Shown piece by piece: positions 14,213 to 22,612 of a DNA stretch of 29,243 nucleotides; the stretch's first letter is position 1; every line of letters begins with the position of its first letter. The notes beneath the pieces were generated by a model, which was not told where the DNA came from, did not search any database, and worked only from the letters and a program-made list of their open reading frames with translations. The stretch is from the NCBI GenBank assembly GCA_023435305.1, contig JAEYRV010000018.1:1-29243 (forward strand), read 5' to 3'. Both the position numbers and the translations under genes were made by a program. Origin of the DNA: Bacillota bacterium. Lineage in GTDB: Bacteria > Bacillota > Clostridia > Acetivibrionales > DTU013.

Positions 14213-15910
14213 TCAGAAGCCCTTGTCGATCGCAGGTGATGCAGCGAGGACCGGCACCGCCGGCTTCTGTACGGGTATATCCTCATCCTGCTTTGTCACT
14301 TCACGATGGAAGGTATGATCTATGACCTCCCCGATATCGTCCACCGGTATCACTTCAATGCCGATATTCTCAAATGTTTCCTGCCAATTCTCTTTCGGTA
14401 TGAGGACCCTGTTGATACCTGCCAGCTTCGCTGCCTCTACTTTCTCCGATACACCGCCTACAGGCTTCACCTTGCCCCTTATTGATATCTCACCTGTCAT
14501 GGCGATGTCATTGTTCACTGGCAGGTTCATTATCGCTGAATAAACGGCGGCAGCGATGGCTATACCGGCAGACGGTCCGTCAATTGGTATCCCTCCGGGG
14601 AAATTCAGGTGTATATCATACTCCTTCGTGTCAATGTTCAGGAATTTCTTCAAAACAGTCAGGACATTTTCGACAGAGGCCTTTGCAGAGCTTGATCTCT
14701 TTAGCTTGTGCCCCTTTCCTTCCATTTCCTCCTCTTCAACGATACCGGTGACCATTATCACTCCCTTGCCGGAGACCGCTTTCATCGCTGAAACCTCAAT
14801 ATCTATTACGATACCCGTCGAATTTCCGAAAACGGCAAGGCCGTTGACACAGCCTATCTGCATCTCCTGGGCCGACACCTTCTTCTCGATCCTGGGGCTG
14901 TAGTGGCCGAATTCCACGACCCATTCAATGTCCTTGCGGGTGATGATGCTCCTGCCCTCTACCTGTATCACACCGCCGGCTATTTGTATTATGTTCACGG
15001 CATCCCTGCCGTTCTGCGCATATTTGGCGATAAGCTCCTCAGAGCCGTCCTCCATTTTGAAGCCGCCTCTTATTGCAGCATTTCTGGCAATGGCAGCGAT
15101 CTCGTCAGCCTTCAGCGGCTTGAAATATATCTCCACACATCTTGAGCGAAGCGCCGGAGGAAGCTCATCGGAGGTTCTCGTAGTTGCGCCTACAAGCCTG
15201 AAATCGGCGGGCAGGCCCTTCTGGAATATCTCATGTATATGCAGCGGGACATTTGTGTCCTCGGTGCTGTAATATGCGCTCTCGAGTATCACCTTCCTGT
15301 CCTCTAATACCTTGAGCAGCTTATTCATCTGTATCGGATGCAGTTCTCCTATTTCATCGATAAACAGTATGCCGCCGTGTGCCTTTGTCACGGCACCGGG
15401 CTTTGGCTGCGGGATTCCCGCGACTCCATATGCCCCGGCTCCCTGGTAGATGGGATCGTGTACCGAGCCTATCAGTGGATCGGCAATGCCGCGCTCATCA
15501 AATCTCAATATTGTGGCGTCTACCTCAACAAATTTGGACTCTCTCCGAAATGGCGATATGGGCATTTGCTTTGCCTCTTCAAGGATGACTCTGGCAGCGG
15601 CAGTCTTTCCGATACCGGGAGGGCCATATATTATCACATGCTGTGGATTGGGACCGCACAAAGCTGCCCTCAGCGCTTTCAGTCCCTGCTCCTGCCCGAT
15701 TATATCGGTCAGTGACGCCGGCCTTGTCTTTTCCGAAAGCGGCTCGGTGAGCTTGATTTCTTTCAATCTGCGAAGCTTCTCCAATTCCTTCCGCGACTCT
15801 TTTTCTATGGCGCTTTTGTTGCCCTGCTGTGATTTTAAGAGATTCAAGAAATAAACCCCTATAATTACCGAAAAGAAAAATTGTATTATCAGAAAGGTAT
15901 TGGTCAGCAT
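14213..15910 (-). CDS. lonB: ATP-dependent protease LonB
   Basis: A 565-residue Lon-type protease with one N-terminal membrane segment (about 3-23), a short charged linker, an AAA+ domain with Walker A GPPGIGKT at 96-103 and Walker B LFIDEIGE, and a C-terminal S16 peptidase domain with catalytic Ser447 (GPSAG) and Lys490. The Ser-Lys distance of 43 residues equals that of Lon. It lacks the large N-domain of LonA. The ATG at 15910 follows AGGAGG by 7 bases; the frame is open to 16009 but that start is not supported. In Bacillus LonB acts in the forespore. It follows clpX on the same strand but a terminator lies between them. Confidence 0.94.
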   Translation of the reverse strand: MLTNTFLIIQFFFSVIIGVYFLNLLKSQQGNKSAIEKESRKELEKLRRLKEIKLTEPLSEKTRPASLTDIIGQEQGLKALRAALCGPNPQHVIIYGPPGIGKTAAARVILEEAKQMPISPFRRESKFVEVDATILRFDERGIADPLIGSVHDPIYQGAGAYGVAGIPQPKPGAVTKAHGGILFIDEIGELHPIQMNKLLKVLEDRKVILESAYYSTEDTNVPLHIHEIFQKGLPADFRLVGATTRTSDELPPALRSRCVEIYFKPLKADEIAAIARNAAIRGGFKMEDGSEELIAKYAQNGRDAVNIIQIAGGVIQVEGRSIITRKDIEWVVEFGHYSPRIEKKVSAQEMQIGCVNGLAVFGNSTGIVIDIEVSAMKAVSGKGVIMVTGIVEEEEMEGKGHKLKRSSSAKASVENVLTVLKKFLNIDTKEYDIHLNFPGGIPIDGPSAGIAIAAAVYSAIMNLPVNNDIAMTGEISIRGKVKPVGGVSEKVEAAKLAGINRVLIPKENWQETFENIGIEVIPVDDIGEVIDHTFHREVTKQDEDIPVQKPAVPVLAASPAIDKGF

Positions 15911-15994
15911 TCCATCTCCTCCTAAGGTCCTGCCCCGGTTAAGGTGATTTTTGATACTAATTATTATTAACTTTAAAGATAAATTTATCCGCAT

Positions 15995-16022
15995 AAAAAA
16001 AAAGAGCATTCAGCTCTTTTTT
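15995..16022 (-). terminator. Rho-independent terminator after clpX
   Basis: AAAAAAGAGC (15998-16007) pairs with GCTCTTTTTT (16013-16022) around a 5-base loop; on the minus strand a T run follows. It begins 12 bases after the clpX stop codon and separates clpX from lonB. Confidence 0.85.
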
Positions 16023-16033
16023 AATTGATCATG

Positions 16034-17329
16034 TTATGATGCTGTTTCCTTCTTGACTCTTGATTTTTTTCCAGCAGTCTTTTTAAGAGGCTTTTTGTTC
16101 TCGTTCAGGACCATTTCCGGCGCTTTTTTATTATCGATGGAATCCTTTGTTACGATACATTTTTCGATATTGTTCGCCGACGGTATATCATACATCACAT
16201 CCAGCATGATCTCCTCAATAATAGCCCTGAGTCCTCTGGCACCGGTTTCACGGGCCAGTGCCTTGTCAGCTATGGCATCCAGCGCTCCCTGCTCGAATTC
16301 AAGCAGCGTGTCGTCCATCTCAAACAGCTTCTGATACTGCTTGACCAACGCATTCCTGGGTTCGGTCAATATCTGCACCAGTGCCTGCCTGTCAAGAGCG
16401 CTCAGCGTAACTATGACAGGGAGCCTTCCGACAAATTCGGGTATCAGCCCATACTTGAGCAGATCCTGTGGCAGCAGCTGGGAGAGTATTTCTCCTATAT
16501 TCTGTTCCTTGGCGCTTTCGATTTTTGCTCCGAATCCGATAGCCCTGGTTCCGATCCTGTTCTTTATGATCTTCTCGATGCCGTCAAATGCACCTCCGCA
16601 TATGAACAGGATGTTTGTGGTATCTATCTGGATGAATTCCTGATGGGGATGCTTCCTGCCGCCCTGAGGCGGTACCGAAGCCGTGGTCCCTTCAAGTATT
16701 TTCAGCAGCGCCTGCTGAACACCCTCACCGCTTACATCCCTGGTGATGCTGGGGTTCTCGGACTTCCTTGCTATCTTGTCGATCTCATCGATGTATATGA
16801 TGCCTTTTTCGGCCCGTTCTATATCGAAGTCGGCAGCCTGTATGAGCTTGAGCAGTATGTTTTCAACGTCCTCGCCCACATAGCCGGCCTCCGTCAGCGA
16901 CGTGGCATCTGCTATGGCAAAAGGCACGTTGAGCAGCCTTGCCAGCGTCTGCGCAAGCAGAGTCTTGCCGGAACCGGTAGGTCCTATCATTACTATATTG
17001 CTTTTCTGTATCTCGACGTCACTGGATTTTACGTCGGTATTGATTCTTTTATAGTGATTGTAAACTGCAACTGCCAGCGATTTCTTTGCTGCTTCCTGAC
17101 CAATGACATATTGATCCAGTATCGCCTTTATATCCTTGGGCTTGGGTATATCATTGAGCTCGGCGTCGGCCTTGGTCTCATCGAATTCTTCCTCGATGAT
17201 CTCAGAGCAAAGCTCTATGCATTCGTCACAAATGTATACTCCAGGGCCTGCGACCAACCTTTTGACCTGCTCCTGGGTTTTGCCGCAGAAGGAACATTTC
17301 AGCTGTTTCTTCTCATCATATCTGGCCAT
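16034..17329 (-). CDS. clpX: ATP-dependent Clp protease ATP-binding subunit ClpX
   Basis: The AAA+ unfoldase that feeds substrates to ClpP. It has 431 residues. The N-terminal zinc-binding domain has Cys12, Cys15, Cys34 and Cys37. Walker A is GPTGSGKT near 116-123, the pore-loop motif GYVGED follows, and Walker B is IIYIDEIDKI. Sensor motifs (GARGLRAI) lie near the end. The last 25 residues are an unusually Lys-rich tail (KKPLKKTAGKKSRVKK). The ATG follows GGGGTGG by 4 bases. It starts 13 bases after clpP, so the two are co-transcribed. Confidence 0.98.
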   Translation of the reverse strand: MARYDEKKQLKCSFCGKTQEQVKRLVAGPGVYICDECIELCSEIIEEEFDETKADAELNDIPKPKDIKAILDQYVIGQEAAKKSLAVAVYNHYKRINTDVKSSDVEIQKSNIVMIGPTGSGKTLLAQTLARLLNVPFAIADATSLTEAGYVGEDVENILLKLIQAADFDIERAEKGIIYIDEIDKIARKSENPSITRDVSGEGVQQALLKILEGTTASVPPQGGRKHPHQEFIQIDTTNILFICGGAFDGIEKIIKNRIGTRAIGFGAKIESAKEQNIGEILSQLLPQDLLKYGLIPEFVGRLPVIVTLSALDRQALVQILTEPRNALVKQYQKLFEMDDTLLEFEQGALDAIADKALARETGARGLRAIIEEIMLDVMYDIPSANNIEKCIVTKDSIDNKKAPEMVLNENKKPLKKTAGKKSRVKKETAS

Positions 17330-17342
17330 TAATCCACCCCAT

Positions 17343-17927
17343 CTATTTCTTTCTGATCATTATGTCATCTACCAGACCGTATGCCTTTGCCTCCTCAGCC
17401 GACATGAAGAAATCCCTTTCGGTGTCCCTTTCTATCTTATCAAGCGGCTGGCCGGTCCTCTCACTTAGTATATTATTTATCCTGCTCTTTATTTTTAACA
17501 GCCATTCAGTTCTTATTTTTATATCTGTGGCCTGCCCCTGTGTCCCTCCAAGCGGCTGATGGATCATTATCTCGCTGTTTGGAAGTGCGAAACGCTTGCC
17601 CTTGGTGCCTGCAGCCAGCAAAAACGCACCCATGCTCGCCGCCATGCCTACACAGATGGTCTGGACGTCAGCCTTTACATGCTGCATGGTGTCATATATT
17701 GCAAATCCGGATGTGACAGAGCCCCCCGGGCTGTTGATATACAGCTGTATGTCCTTGTCCGGATCCACTGAATCAAGATAAAGCATCTGCGCTACTACGA
17801 GGCTTGCGGTAACATCATTGACCTCATCGCTGAGCATGATGATCCTTTCCTTCAGCAGCATGGAGAATATATCATAAGAACGTTCTCCTCTATTTGATTG
17901 TTCAACAACTATCGGTACCAAACTCAT
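17343..17927 (-). CDS. clpP: ATP-dependent Clp protease proteolytic subunit ClpP
   Basis: Serine peptidase of 194 residues, the standard length, forming the two-ring chamber used by ClpX. The triad is Ser98 (GMAASMG), His123 (MIHQPLGG) and Asp172 (RDFFMSA). AGGAGG lies 6 bases before the ATG. It lies 105 bases after the trigger-factor gene. The gap shows no CtsR-type tandem heptamer and no CIRCE element that I could see, so control by readthrough from tig or a weak local promoter is likely. Confidence 0.98.
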   Translation of the reverse strand: MSLVPIVVEQSNRGERSYDIFSMLLKERIIMLSDEVNDVTASLVVAQMLYLDSVDPDKDIQLYINSPGGSVTSGFAIYDTMQHVKADVQTICVGMAASMGAFLLAAGTKGKRFALPNSEIMIHQPLGGTQGQATDIKIRTEWLLKIKSRINNILSERTGQPLDKIERDTERDFFMSAEEAKAYGLVDDIMIRKK

Positions 17928-18032
17928 AATAATCCTCCTGACAAAAACCTATATAGTATATTACGGCATAAACAGATAAAATGTTTAAGCTTGATTATTG
18001 ATTCCCACAAAAAACACAAAATAAACCGTTTA

Positions 18033-19319
18033 TCAGATCAGCTTTGCATTTTCGATAAGGAAATCAACAGTCTTTCTGGCCACCAACGTGCTTCTGATAT
18101 ATTCTATATCATCCGGCTGTAAATGTTTCCTGAATTCTTCCTCGCTCTGCTTGTAGTTTTCAGCCATTTTCTTTATCTCGTCGCTGGTATCCTCATCCGA
18201 CGGAACAATAGCCTCGGTCTTGCTGATCTTGTCTATGACCAGCTGGGTCTTTACTTCCTGCTGGGCCCTTGTCTTGAATTGTTCCCTGAAAGCATTCATA
18301 TCCATGCCCATTATCTCCAGGTATTTTTCGAGATCGAGTCCCTGGTAGCGAAGTCTCATTCCAAAATCATACACCAGGTTGTCTATATGCTTTTCGATCA
18401 TGACATCCGGGATCTCAACATTTGCATTTTCAACTACCTTTTCGACCACATTGTCCTCATTTTCATGATGGGCAGCGTGCTCAGCCTTGTCAAGCAGCTT
18501 CTTTCTTATGTCGGCCTTGTATTCGTCGATGGTATCGAATTCGCTGATATCTTTTACGAACTCGTCGTCGAGCTTCGGAAGCTCTTTCATTTTTATTTCC
18601 TTGACAGTGACCTTGAAGAGAGCTGGCTTGCCTGCAAGCTCCTTGCTGTTGTATTCCTCAGGGAAGGTAACATTTACATCCTTCTCCTCGCCCTTGGAGA
18701 CATCTATCAGCTGTTCCTCGAATCCGGGGATGAATGTGCCCGAACCGATCACCAGATCGTAATCTGCGCCCTTGCCGCCTTCAAATGCAACGCCGTCCAC
18801 GAAGCCTTCAAAATCGATAGTTACTGTGTCGCCTGAGGCTGCAGGTCTGTCTTCGATCGTTATGAGCCTTGAGTTTTTCTCCAACTCATTGTTGATCTCC
18901 TTCTCCACATCCTCTTCTGTAACCATGGCGCTTGCCTTTTTGACTTCTACTCCCTTGTACTCTCCAAGCTCAACTTCGGGTCTGACAGTTACCTTTGCAG
19001 TAAATATCAGCGTCTGGCCTCTTCCGATCTGCTTTATATCTATCTCCGGCCTGTCCACCGGGTGTATGTCATTCTCCTCAACTGCCTGATCATATGCTTC
19101 AGGACAAACCTCGTTTATAGCATCCTCGTATAATACCTGGTCACCGTAGAATTTCTCAACCATGTACCTCGGGGCTTTGCCTCTCCTGAAACCCGGTATG
19201 TTGAACTTCTTTGCGTTCTTTGCAAAGGATTTCTGCAGCCCCTGCTCAAATTTTTCTGCATCAACCTCTATCTCGAGTTGAACAATGTTCTTTCCTGCGT
19301 TCTCTACTTTCACCTGCAT
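18033..19319 (-). CDS. tig: Trigger factor (ribosome-bound chaperone)
   Basis: A 428-residue chaperone that sits at the ribosome exit tunnel and has peptidyl-prolyl isomerase activity. The ribosome-binding signature GFRRGKAPR is at about 44-52. The FKBP-like domain follows at about 155-240 (GDTVTIDFEGFVDG, then FIPGFEEQL), and the C-terminal chaperone arms extend to the end. AGGAGA lies about 11 bases before the ATG. It heads the tig-clpP-clpX group, an order common in Firmicutes, and has a clear promoter and a structured leader. Confidence 0.97.
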   Translation of the reverse strand: MQVKVENAGKNIVQLEIEVDAEKFEQGLQKSFAKNAKKFNIPGFRRGKAPRYMVEKFYGDQVLYEDAINEVCPEAYDQAVEENDIHPVDRPEIDIKQIGRGQTLIFTAKVTVRPEVELGEYKGVEVKKASAMVTEEDVEKEINNELEKNSRLITIEDRPAASGDTVTIDFEGFVDGVAFEGGKGADYDLVIGSGTFIPGFEEQLIDVSKGEEKDVNVTFPEEYNSKELAGKPALFKVTVKEIKMKELPKLDDEFVKDISEFDTIDEYKADIRKKLLDKAEHAAHHENEDNVVEKVVENANVEIPDVMIEKHIDNLVYDFGMRLRYQGLDLEKYLEIMGMDMNAFREQFKTRAQQEVKTQLVIDKISKTEAIVPSDEDTSDEIKKMAENYKQSEEEFRKHLQPDDIEYIRSTLVARKTVDFLIENAKLI

Positions 19320-19346
19320 CAGTTTTCATTCTCCTATCATTTCAGA

Positions 19347-19390
19347 TTTATCAGTATCTGATAAAATTTAATGGGGGTCCATATACCCCC
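19347..19390 (-). other. Two hairpins in the tig leader
   Basis: TTTATCAG (19347-19354) pairs with CTGATAAA (19358-19365), a perfect 8-bp stem with a 3-base loop. GGGGGT (19373-19378) pairs with ACCCCC (19385-19390) with a 6-base loop. Neither is followed by a proper T run on the minus strand. Both fall in the roughly 80-base leader between the promoter and tig, so an RNA stability or control role is possible. Confidence 0.45.
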
Positions 19391-19405
19391 TGGATTATCC
19401 CATAC

Positions 19406-19434
19406 ATTATAACAAAATATTTTATTAAAGCCAA
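19406..19434 (-). promoter_or_regulatory. Promoter of tig-clpP-clpX
   Basis: On the minus strand TTGGCT (19429-19434), a 17-base spacer and TATAAT (19406-19411), with TGT before the -10 box giving an extended -10. Confidence 0.7.
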
Positions 19435-19490
19435 TACAAAACATTTTTTAGTAAAGAAAACAATATATTTCCCGTACTGTATGTCTCCGA

Positions 19491-20189
19491 TCATGTCAGC
19501 TGAATCGGAGCAAAACCAAGATGATCGGCTGAAACTAGCCTGAATTCAATGCCCTCATAAGTTCCTTCTTTTGCTTCTCTACAAGCTTCTCCATGGAGAT
19601 GTCCATATATACAGAGCTGCACCTCATATTTCCTCATGATATCAATGAATTCGGAAAATTGACCCTTTGAGTTGAACGGAGGATAATGCAGCGCGACGAT
19701 AATCCGTCCAGCCGCCGCTCCGGCGTTTTTCAGCGATAATTCAAGGCGCTGGAGCTCTCTTTTATATATTTTCTCATCCTCTGCTCCAAACCCGGTCTCC
19801 CCGGGCATCTCCCATCCCCTGGTGCCGCAGATCACAGCTCCCTGGGTATTGTAGCTGTTGTTGTGCATAAAGCTGATCGAATCGAAACCATTCTCGCCGA
19901 GGAATTTATCCAGCTTGCTTTTTGTAGTCCACCAATAGTCATGGTTGCCCTTTGATATGATCTTCCTGCCCGGCAGCCCATGTATGAAGCTAAAATCAGC
20001 ATGTGCCTGCTCCAGGTAGGTAGCCCATGAGATATCACCCGGTATTATCACATAATCATCCGCAGTGACTATGGATCGCCAGTTTTCCTCGAGCTTGCTC
20101 ATATAATTGGCCCATCTGTTCCCGAACACATCCATCGGCTTGTCCACGCTCAAAGCCAGATGCAGATCGGATATAGCATATACCGCCAT
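19491..20189 (-). CDS. Calcineurin-like metallophosphoesterase
   Basis: A predicted phosphohydrolase of 232 residues. All motifs of the two-metal active site are present: ISDLHL (Asp8, His10), PGDISWA (Asp52), GNHD at 81-84, a central His in ALHYPPF, and YGHLHGEA near residue 195. No signal peptide or membrane segment is present, so it is cytoplasmic. AAAGGA precedes the ATG by 9 bases. It lies 66 bases downstream of uvrC and may be its last co-transcribed gene. The substrate cannot be read from the sequence. Confidence 0.9.
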   Translation of the reverse strand: MAVYAISDLHLALSVDKPMDVFGNRWANYMSKLEENWRSIVTADDYVIIPGDISWATYLEQAHADFSFIHGLPGRKIISKGNHDYWWTTKSKLDKFLGENGFDSISFMHNNSYNTQGAVICGTRGWEMPGETGFGAEDEKIYKRELQRLELSLKNAGAAAGRIIVALHYPPFNSKGQFSEFIDIMRKYEVQLCIYGHLHGEACREAKEGTYEGIEFRLVSADHLGFAPIQLT

Positions 20190-20255
20190 GCAATAAATTC
20201 CTTTCTATGGAGACAGTTCTCCCAAAACCTGCAGTTATCTGCTTTTACCTGATAT

Positions 20256-22118
20256 TTATCTGATCGATCTGAAAAACTCATACAGCTTCTCAGCCAACGG
20301 CCGACTGATACCCTCGACCGCTTCCAGATCATCTACGCCGGCCTGCCTCATGCGGCTCACAGAGCCAAAATGCTTCAGCAGCGCCTTTTTTCGTTTAGGT
20401 CCGATACCATCCGCCTCATCAAGGATGGACTTAGAGTATCTTTTCGCCCTGAGCTTCTTGTTATAATCCAATGCGAATCTGTGAGCCTCATCCTGTATGG
20501 AAGTCACAAACCGCAGAACATTCAGGTTTGATGTGAGATCTATCTCACGGTCCGGAAGCACAAGGCCTCTGGTTCTGTGCCTGTCATCCTTGACCATGCC
20601 GCACAGGGGCACCGTAACTCCTATTTCATCGAAGACCTTCCCGACTGCGTTCACATGACCCAGACCTCCGTCGAGCATTATCAGGTCAGGAAGCTTGCTG
20701 AACTTCCTCTCACTGCTTGTGTCCTCCTCCGGTTCCTTCTGCTTCTCGGCCTCGGCATGCCTGAATCTCCGGTAAAGGACCTCCTGCATGCTGGCATAGT
20801 CGTTCTGTATTTCGGAGGAGCGCACCTTGAAGCGCCTGTATTCCTTTTTTGCCGCCCTGCCGTCTTCGAATACGACCATGGAGGCAACTATTTCAGAAGA
20901 ACCGGTATTTGATATGTCATAGGCCTCAATTCTCTGTGGTACTTCATCAAGCCCTAGCAAGCCAGCCATTTCACGCAGGCCCTCCTGAATCCCGTCAGGC
21001 TGTGCGGCTTTTTCAGTGAATCGCTTGAGCTCGATCCTGGCATTTTCAGAGACCATCTCCACCATGTGCTGTTTTTCGCCTCTCTGCGGGACCTTTACAT
21101 GCACTCTGGAGCCTCTTCGTGAACTCAGCCAGTCCTCCACCAGGTCCTTGTCCTCGAAATCCACCGCTATTATGATCTCAGAGGGAATGATATCTGCCGT
21201 TCCATAAAACTGTTTGAGGAAGGATGGAGCTGTTTCCTGGAGCTCAGCCTCCCCTGTTCCTTCAATTATATAAAACTCCCTGCCCAGGAGTTTTCCTCCT
21301 CTGATGAAAAAGATCTGGATACAGGTATCCGTTTTATTTGCCGCAAATCCTACTATATCCTGGTCCATACCCGCAACCGACAGCACCTTTTGCTCCTGGG
21401 TGATGTGTCTGAGGCTTGTCAGCTTGTTCCTGAGGGCTGCGGCGCGTTCGAACTCCAGCTTGTCCGATGCATCCTGCATTTGCTTTTCTATCTTGGCAAT
21501 TATAACATCCTGCTTCCCATCCAGAAAGGAGCAAATATCACGGACAACGGCACGGTATTCATCCTTCTCCACCTTCCCTGAACAGGGACCCAGGCACTGG
21601 CCGATGTGATAATTCAGACATGGCCTGCTCTTCCCGATGTCTCTTGGCAGCACCCGCTTGCAGGTGCGTATCGGGAATACCTTCTTTATCAGTCCTATTG
21701 TTTCCCTGACAGAAATAACGTTGGAATACGGACCAAAATAACGCGCTCCGTCTTTTTCGACCCGTCTCGTCATAAAAATACGCGGGTACTCCTCATTCAT
21801 GGTGATCTTGATGTATGGATATGATTTGTCGTCCTTGAGAAGTATGTTGTATCTGGGCTTTTTGTCCTTGATAAGGTTGCATTCCAGTATCAGCGCCTCC
21901 AGCTCCGTATCGGTGACTATATACTCGAACTCCTTTATTTTTGCCACCATTGCCGTTACCTTCGGAGTATGTGCCGCCGATGTCTGAAAATACTGTCTTA
22001 CCCTGTTTTTCAGCACCCTCGCCTTACCGACATATATAACAGTGCCGGTATCATCCTTCATAAGATAAACGCCCGGTTTATCGGGCAGTTTTTTGAGTTC
22101 TTCCTGAATATCAAACAT
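20256..22118 (-). CDS. uvrC: Excinuclease ABC subunit C
   Basis: The nuclease that makes both cuts in nucleotide excision repair with UvrA and UvrB. It has 620 residues. The N-terminal GIY-YIG domain covers about 15-95 (GVYLMKD...VIYVGKA). Four Cys that can hold an Fe-S cluster occur near 153-180 (RTC, PCL, QCLGPC). The UvrB-binding UVR segment is near 205-235. The RNase H-like domain follows in the centre, and a tandem helix-hairpin-helix closes the protein (DGIGPKRKKALLKHFGS). It begins 3 bases after the stop of the Crh-like gene. GGGTGA is its likely ribosome site. No LexA box was noticed upstream. Confidence 0.97.
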   Translation of the reverse strand: MFDIQEELKKLPDKPGVYLMKDDTGTVIYVGKARVLKNRVRQYFQTSAAHTPKVTAMVAKIKEFEYIVTDTELEALILECNLIKDKKPRYNILLKDDKSYPYIKITMNEEYPRIFMTRRVEKDGARYFGPYSNVISVRETIGLIKKVFPIRTCKRVLPRDIGKSRPCLNYHIGQCLGPCSGKVEKDEYRAVVRDICSFLDGKQDVIIAKIEKQMQDASDKLEFERAAALRNKLTSLRHITQEQKVLSVAGMDQDIVGFAANKTDTCIQIFFIRGGKLLGREFYIIEGTGEAELQETAPSFLKQFYGTADIIPSEIIIAVDFEDKDLVEDWLSSRRGSRVHVKVPQRGEKQHMVEMVSENARIELKRFTEKAAQPDGIQEGLREMAGLLGLDEVPQRIEAYDISNTGSSEIVASMVVFEDGRAAKKEYRRFKVRSSEIQNDYASMQEVLYRRFRHAEAEKQKEPEEDTSSERKFSKLPDLIMLDGGLGHVNAVGKVFDEIGVTVPLCGMVKDDRHRTRGLVLPDREIDLTSNLNVLRFVTSIQDEAHRFALDYNKKLRAKRYSKSILDEADGIGPKRKKALLKHFGSVSRMRQAGVDDLEAVEGISRPLAEKLYEFFRSIR

Positions 22119-22121
22119 GAT

Positions 22122-22391
22122 CTAGTTATTATCACCCATGTCCGAAAGTAAATAGCTTTCCAGTTCGGAAACTGCCTGAGCTTCGTCCTCGCCCTCTGCA
22201 GAAAGCGTTATGACCGCATCGCGTCCTATCCCCAATGACAGCACGCCCAGCAGGCTCTTGCCGTTTGCTTTTCTTTCGGCCTTTGCTATCCATATATTAG
22301 ATTTGTAACTTGATGCCTTTTGAATGAATAGTGCTGCTGATTTTGACTGCAGCCCCTGGGGGTTCTTTATTGTAATTTCCTTGATTATCAT
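22122..22391 (-). CDS. crh: HPr-family protein of the Crh type
   Basis: An 89-residue HPr-fold protein. The usual phosphocarrier His15 is replaced by Gln15 (PQGLQSKSA), while the regulatory Ser46 site is kept (NGKSLLGVLSLG). This is the signature of Bacillus Crh, which cannot carry phosphate for sugar uptake but, once Ser46 is phosphorylated by HPr kinase, can act as CcpA co-repressor. The ATG at 22391 has GGAGG 7 bases upstream; an earlier ATG at 22409 overlaps that site and is rejected. It directly precedes uvrC, an unusual neighbour, and lacks the usual yvcK/whiA context. Confidence 0.88.
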   Translation of the reverse strand: MIIKEITIKNPQGLQSKSAALFIQKASSYKSNIWIAKAERKANGKSLLGVLSLGIGRDAVITLSAEGEDEAQAVSELESYLLSDMGDNN

Positions 22392-22433
22392 CTTATATCC
22401 TCCGTACATTTATACTTTCCTCCATTGCCACCA

Positions 22434-22442
22434 ATTATAGCA
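22434..22442 (-). promoter_or_regulatory. Extended -10 promoter of the crh-uvrC genes
   Basis: On the minus strand TGC is followed by a perfect TATAAT (22434-22439). The -35 region (TGGCGC, 22457-22462) is poor. It lies about 45 bases before the crh start. Confidence 0.5.
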
Positions 22443-22551
22443 AATGTCTGGAACTTGCGCCATATAAAAAATAGACAATATTCATGCCCATTTCCGCAAA
22501 TATATATTACAATATCCAAGTACAAACGGCAATACGAAAAACTATAGGTGC

Positions 22552-22586
22552 AATAAAAAGAGAGCATACTCTAAAATATGCCCTCT
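22552..22586 (-). terminator. Rho-independent terminator of the ECF sigma operon
   Basis: AGAGAGCATA (22559-22568) pairs with TATGCCCTCT (22577-22586) with one G-T pair; on the minus strand the stem is followed by TTTTTATT. It lies 27 bases after the stop of the bactofilin-like gene. Confidence 0.8.
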
Positions 22587-22612
22587 GCAATATATTCATT
22601 AATCTCAGTCTG

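Noticed and set aside
16643..17332. 229-residue plus-strand frame opposite clpX
   Set aside because: It is the antisense shadow of a strongly conserved gene and has no family features.
17928..18032. CtsR or CIRCE heat-shock operator before clpP
   Set aside because: Neither the tandem GGTCAAA heptamers nor the CIRCE inverted repeat could be found in the gap.
18123..18836. 237-residue plus-strand frame opposite tig
   Set aside because: Antisense shadow; trigger factor is unmistakable on the other strand.
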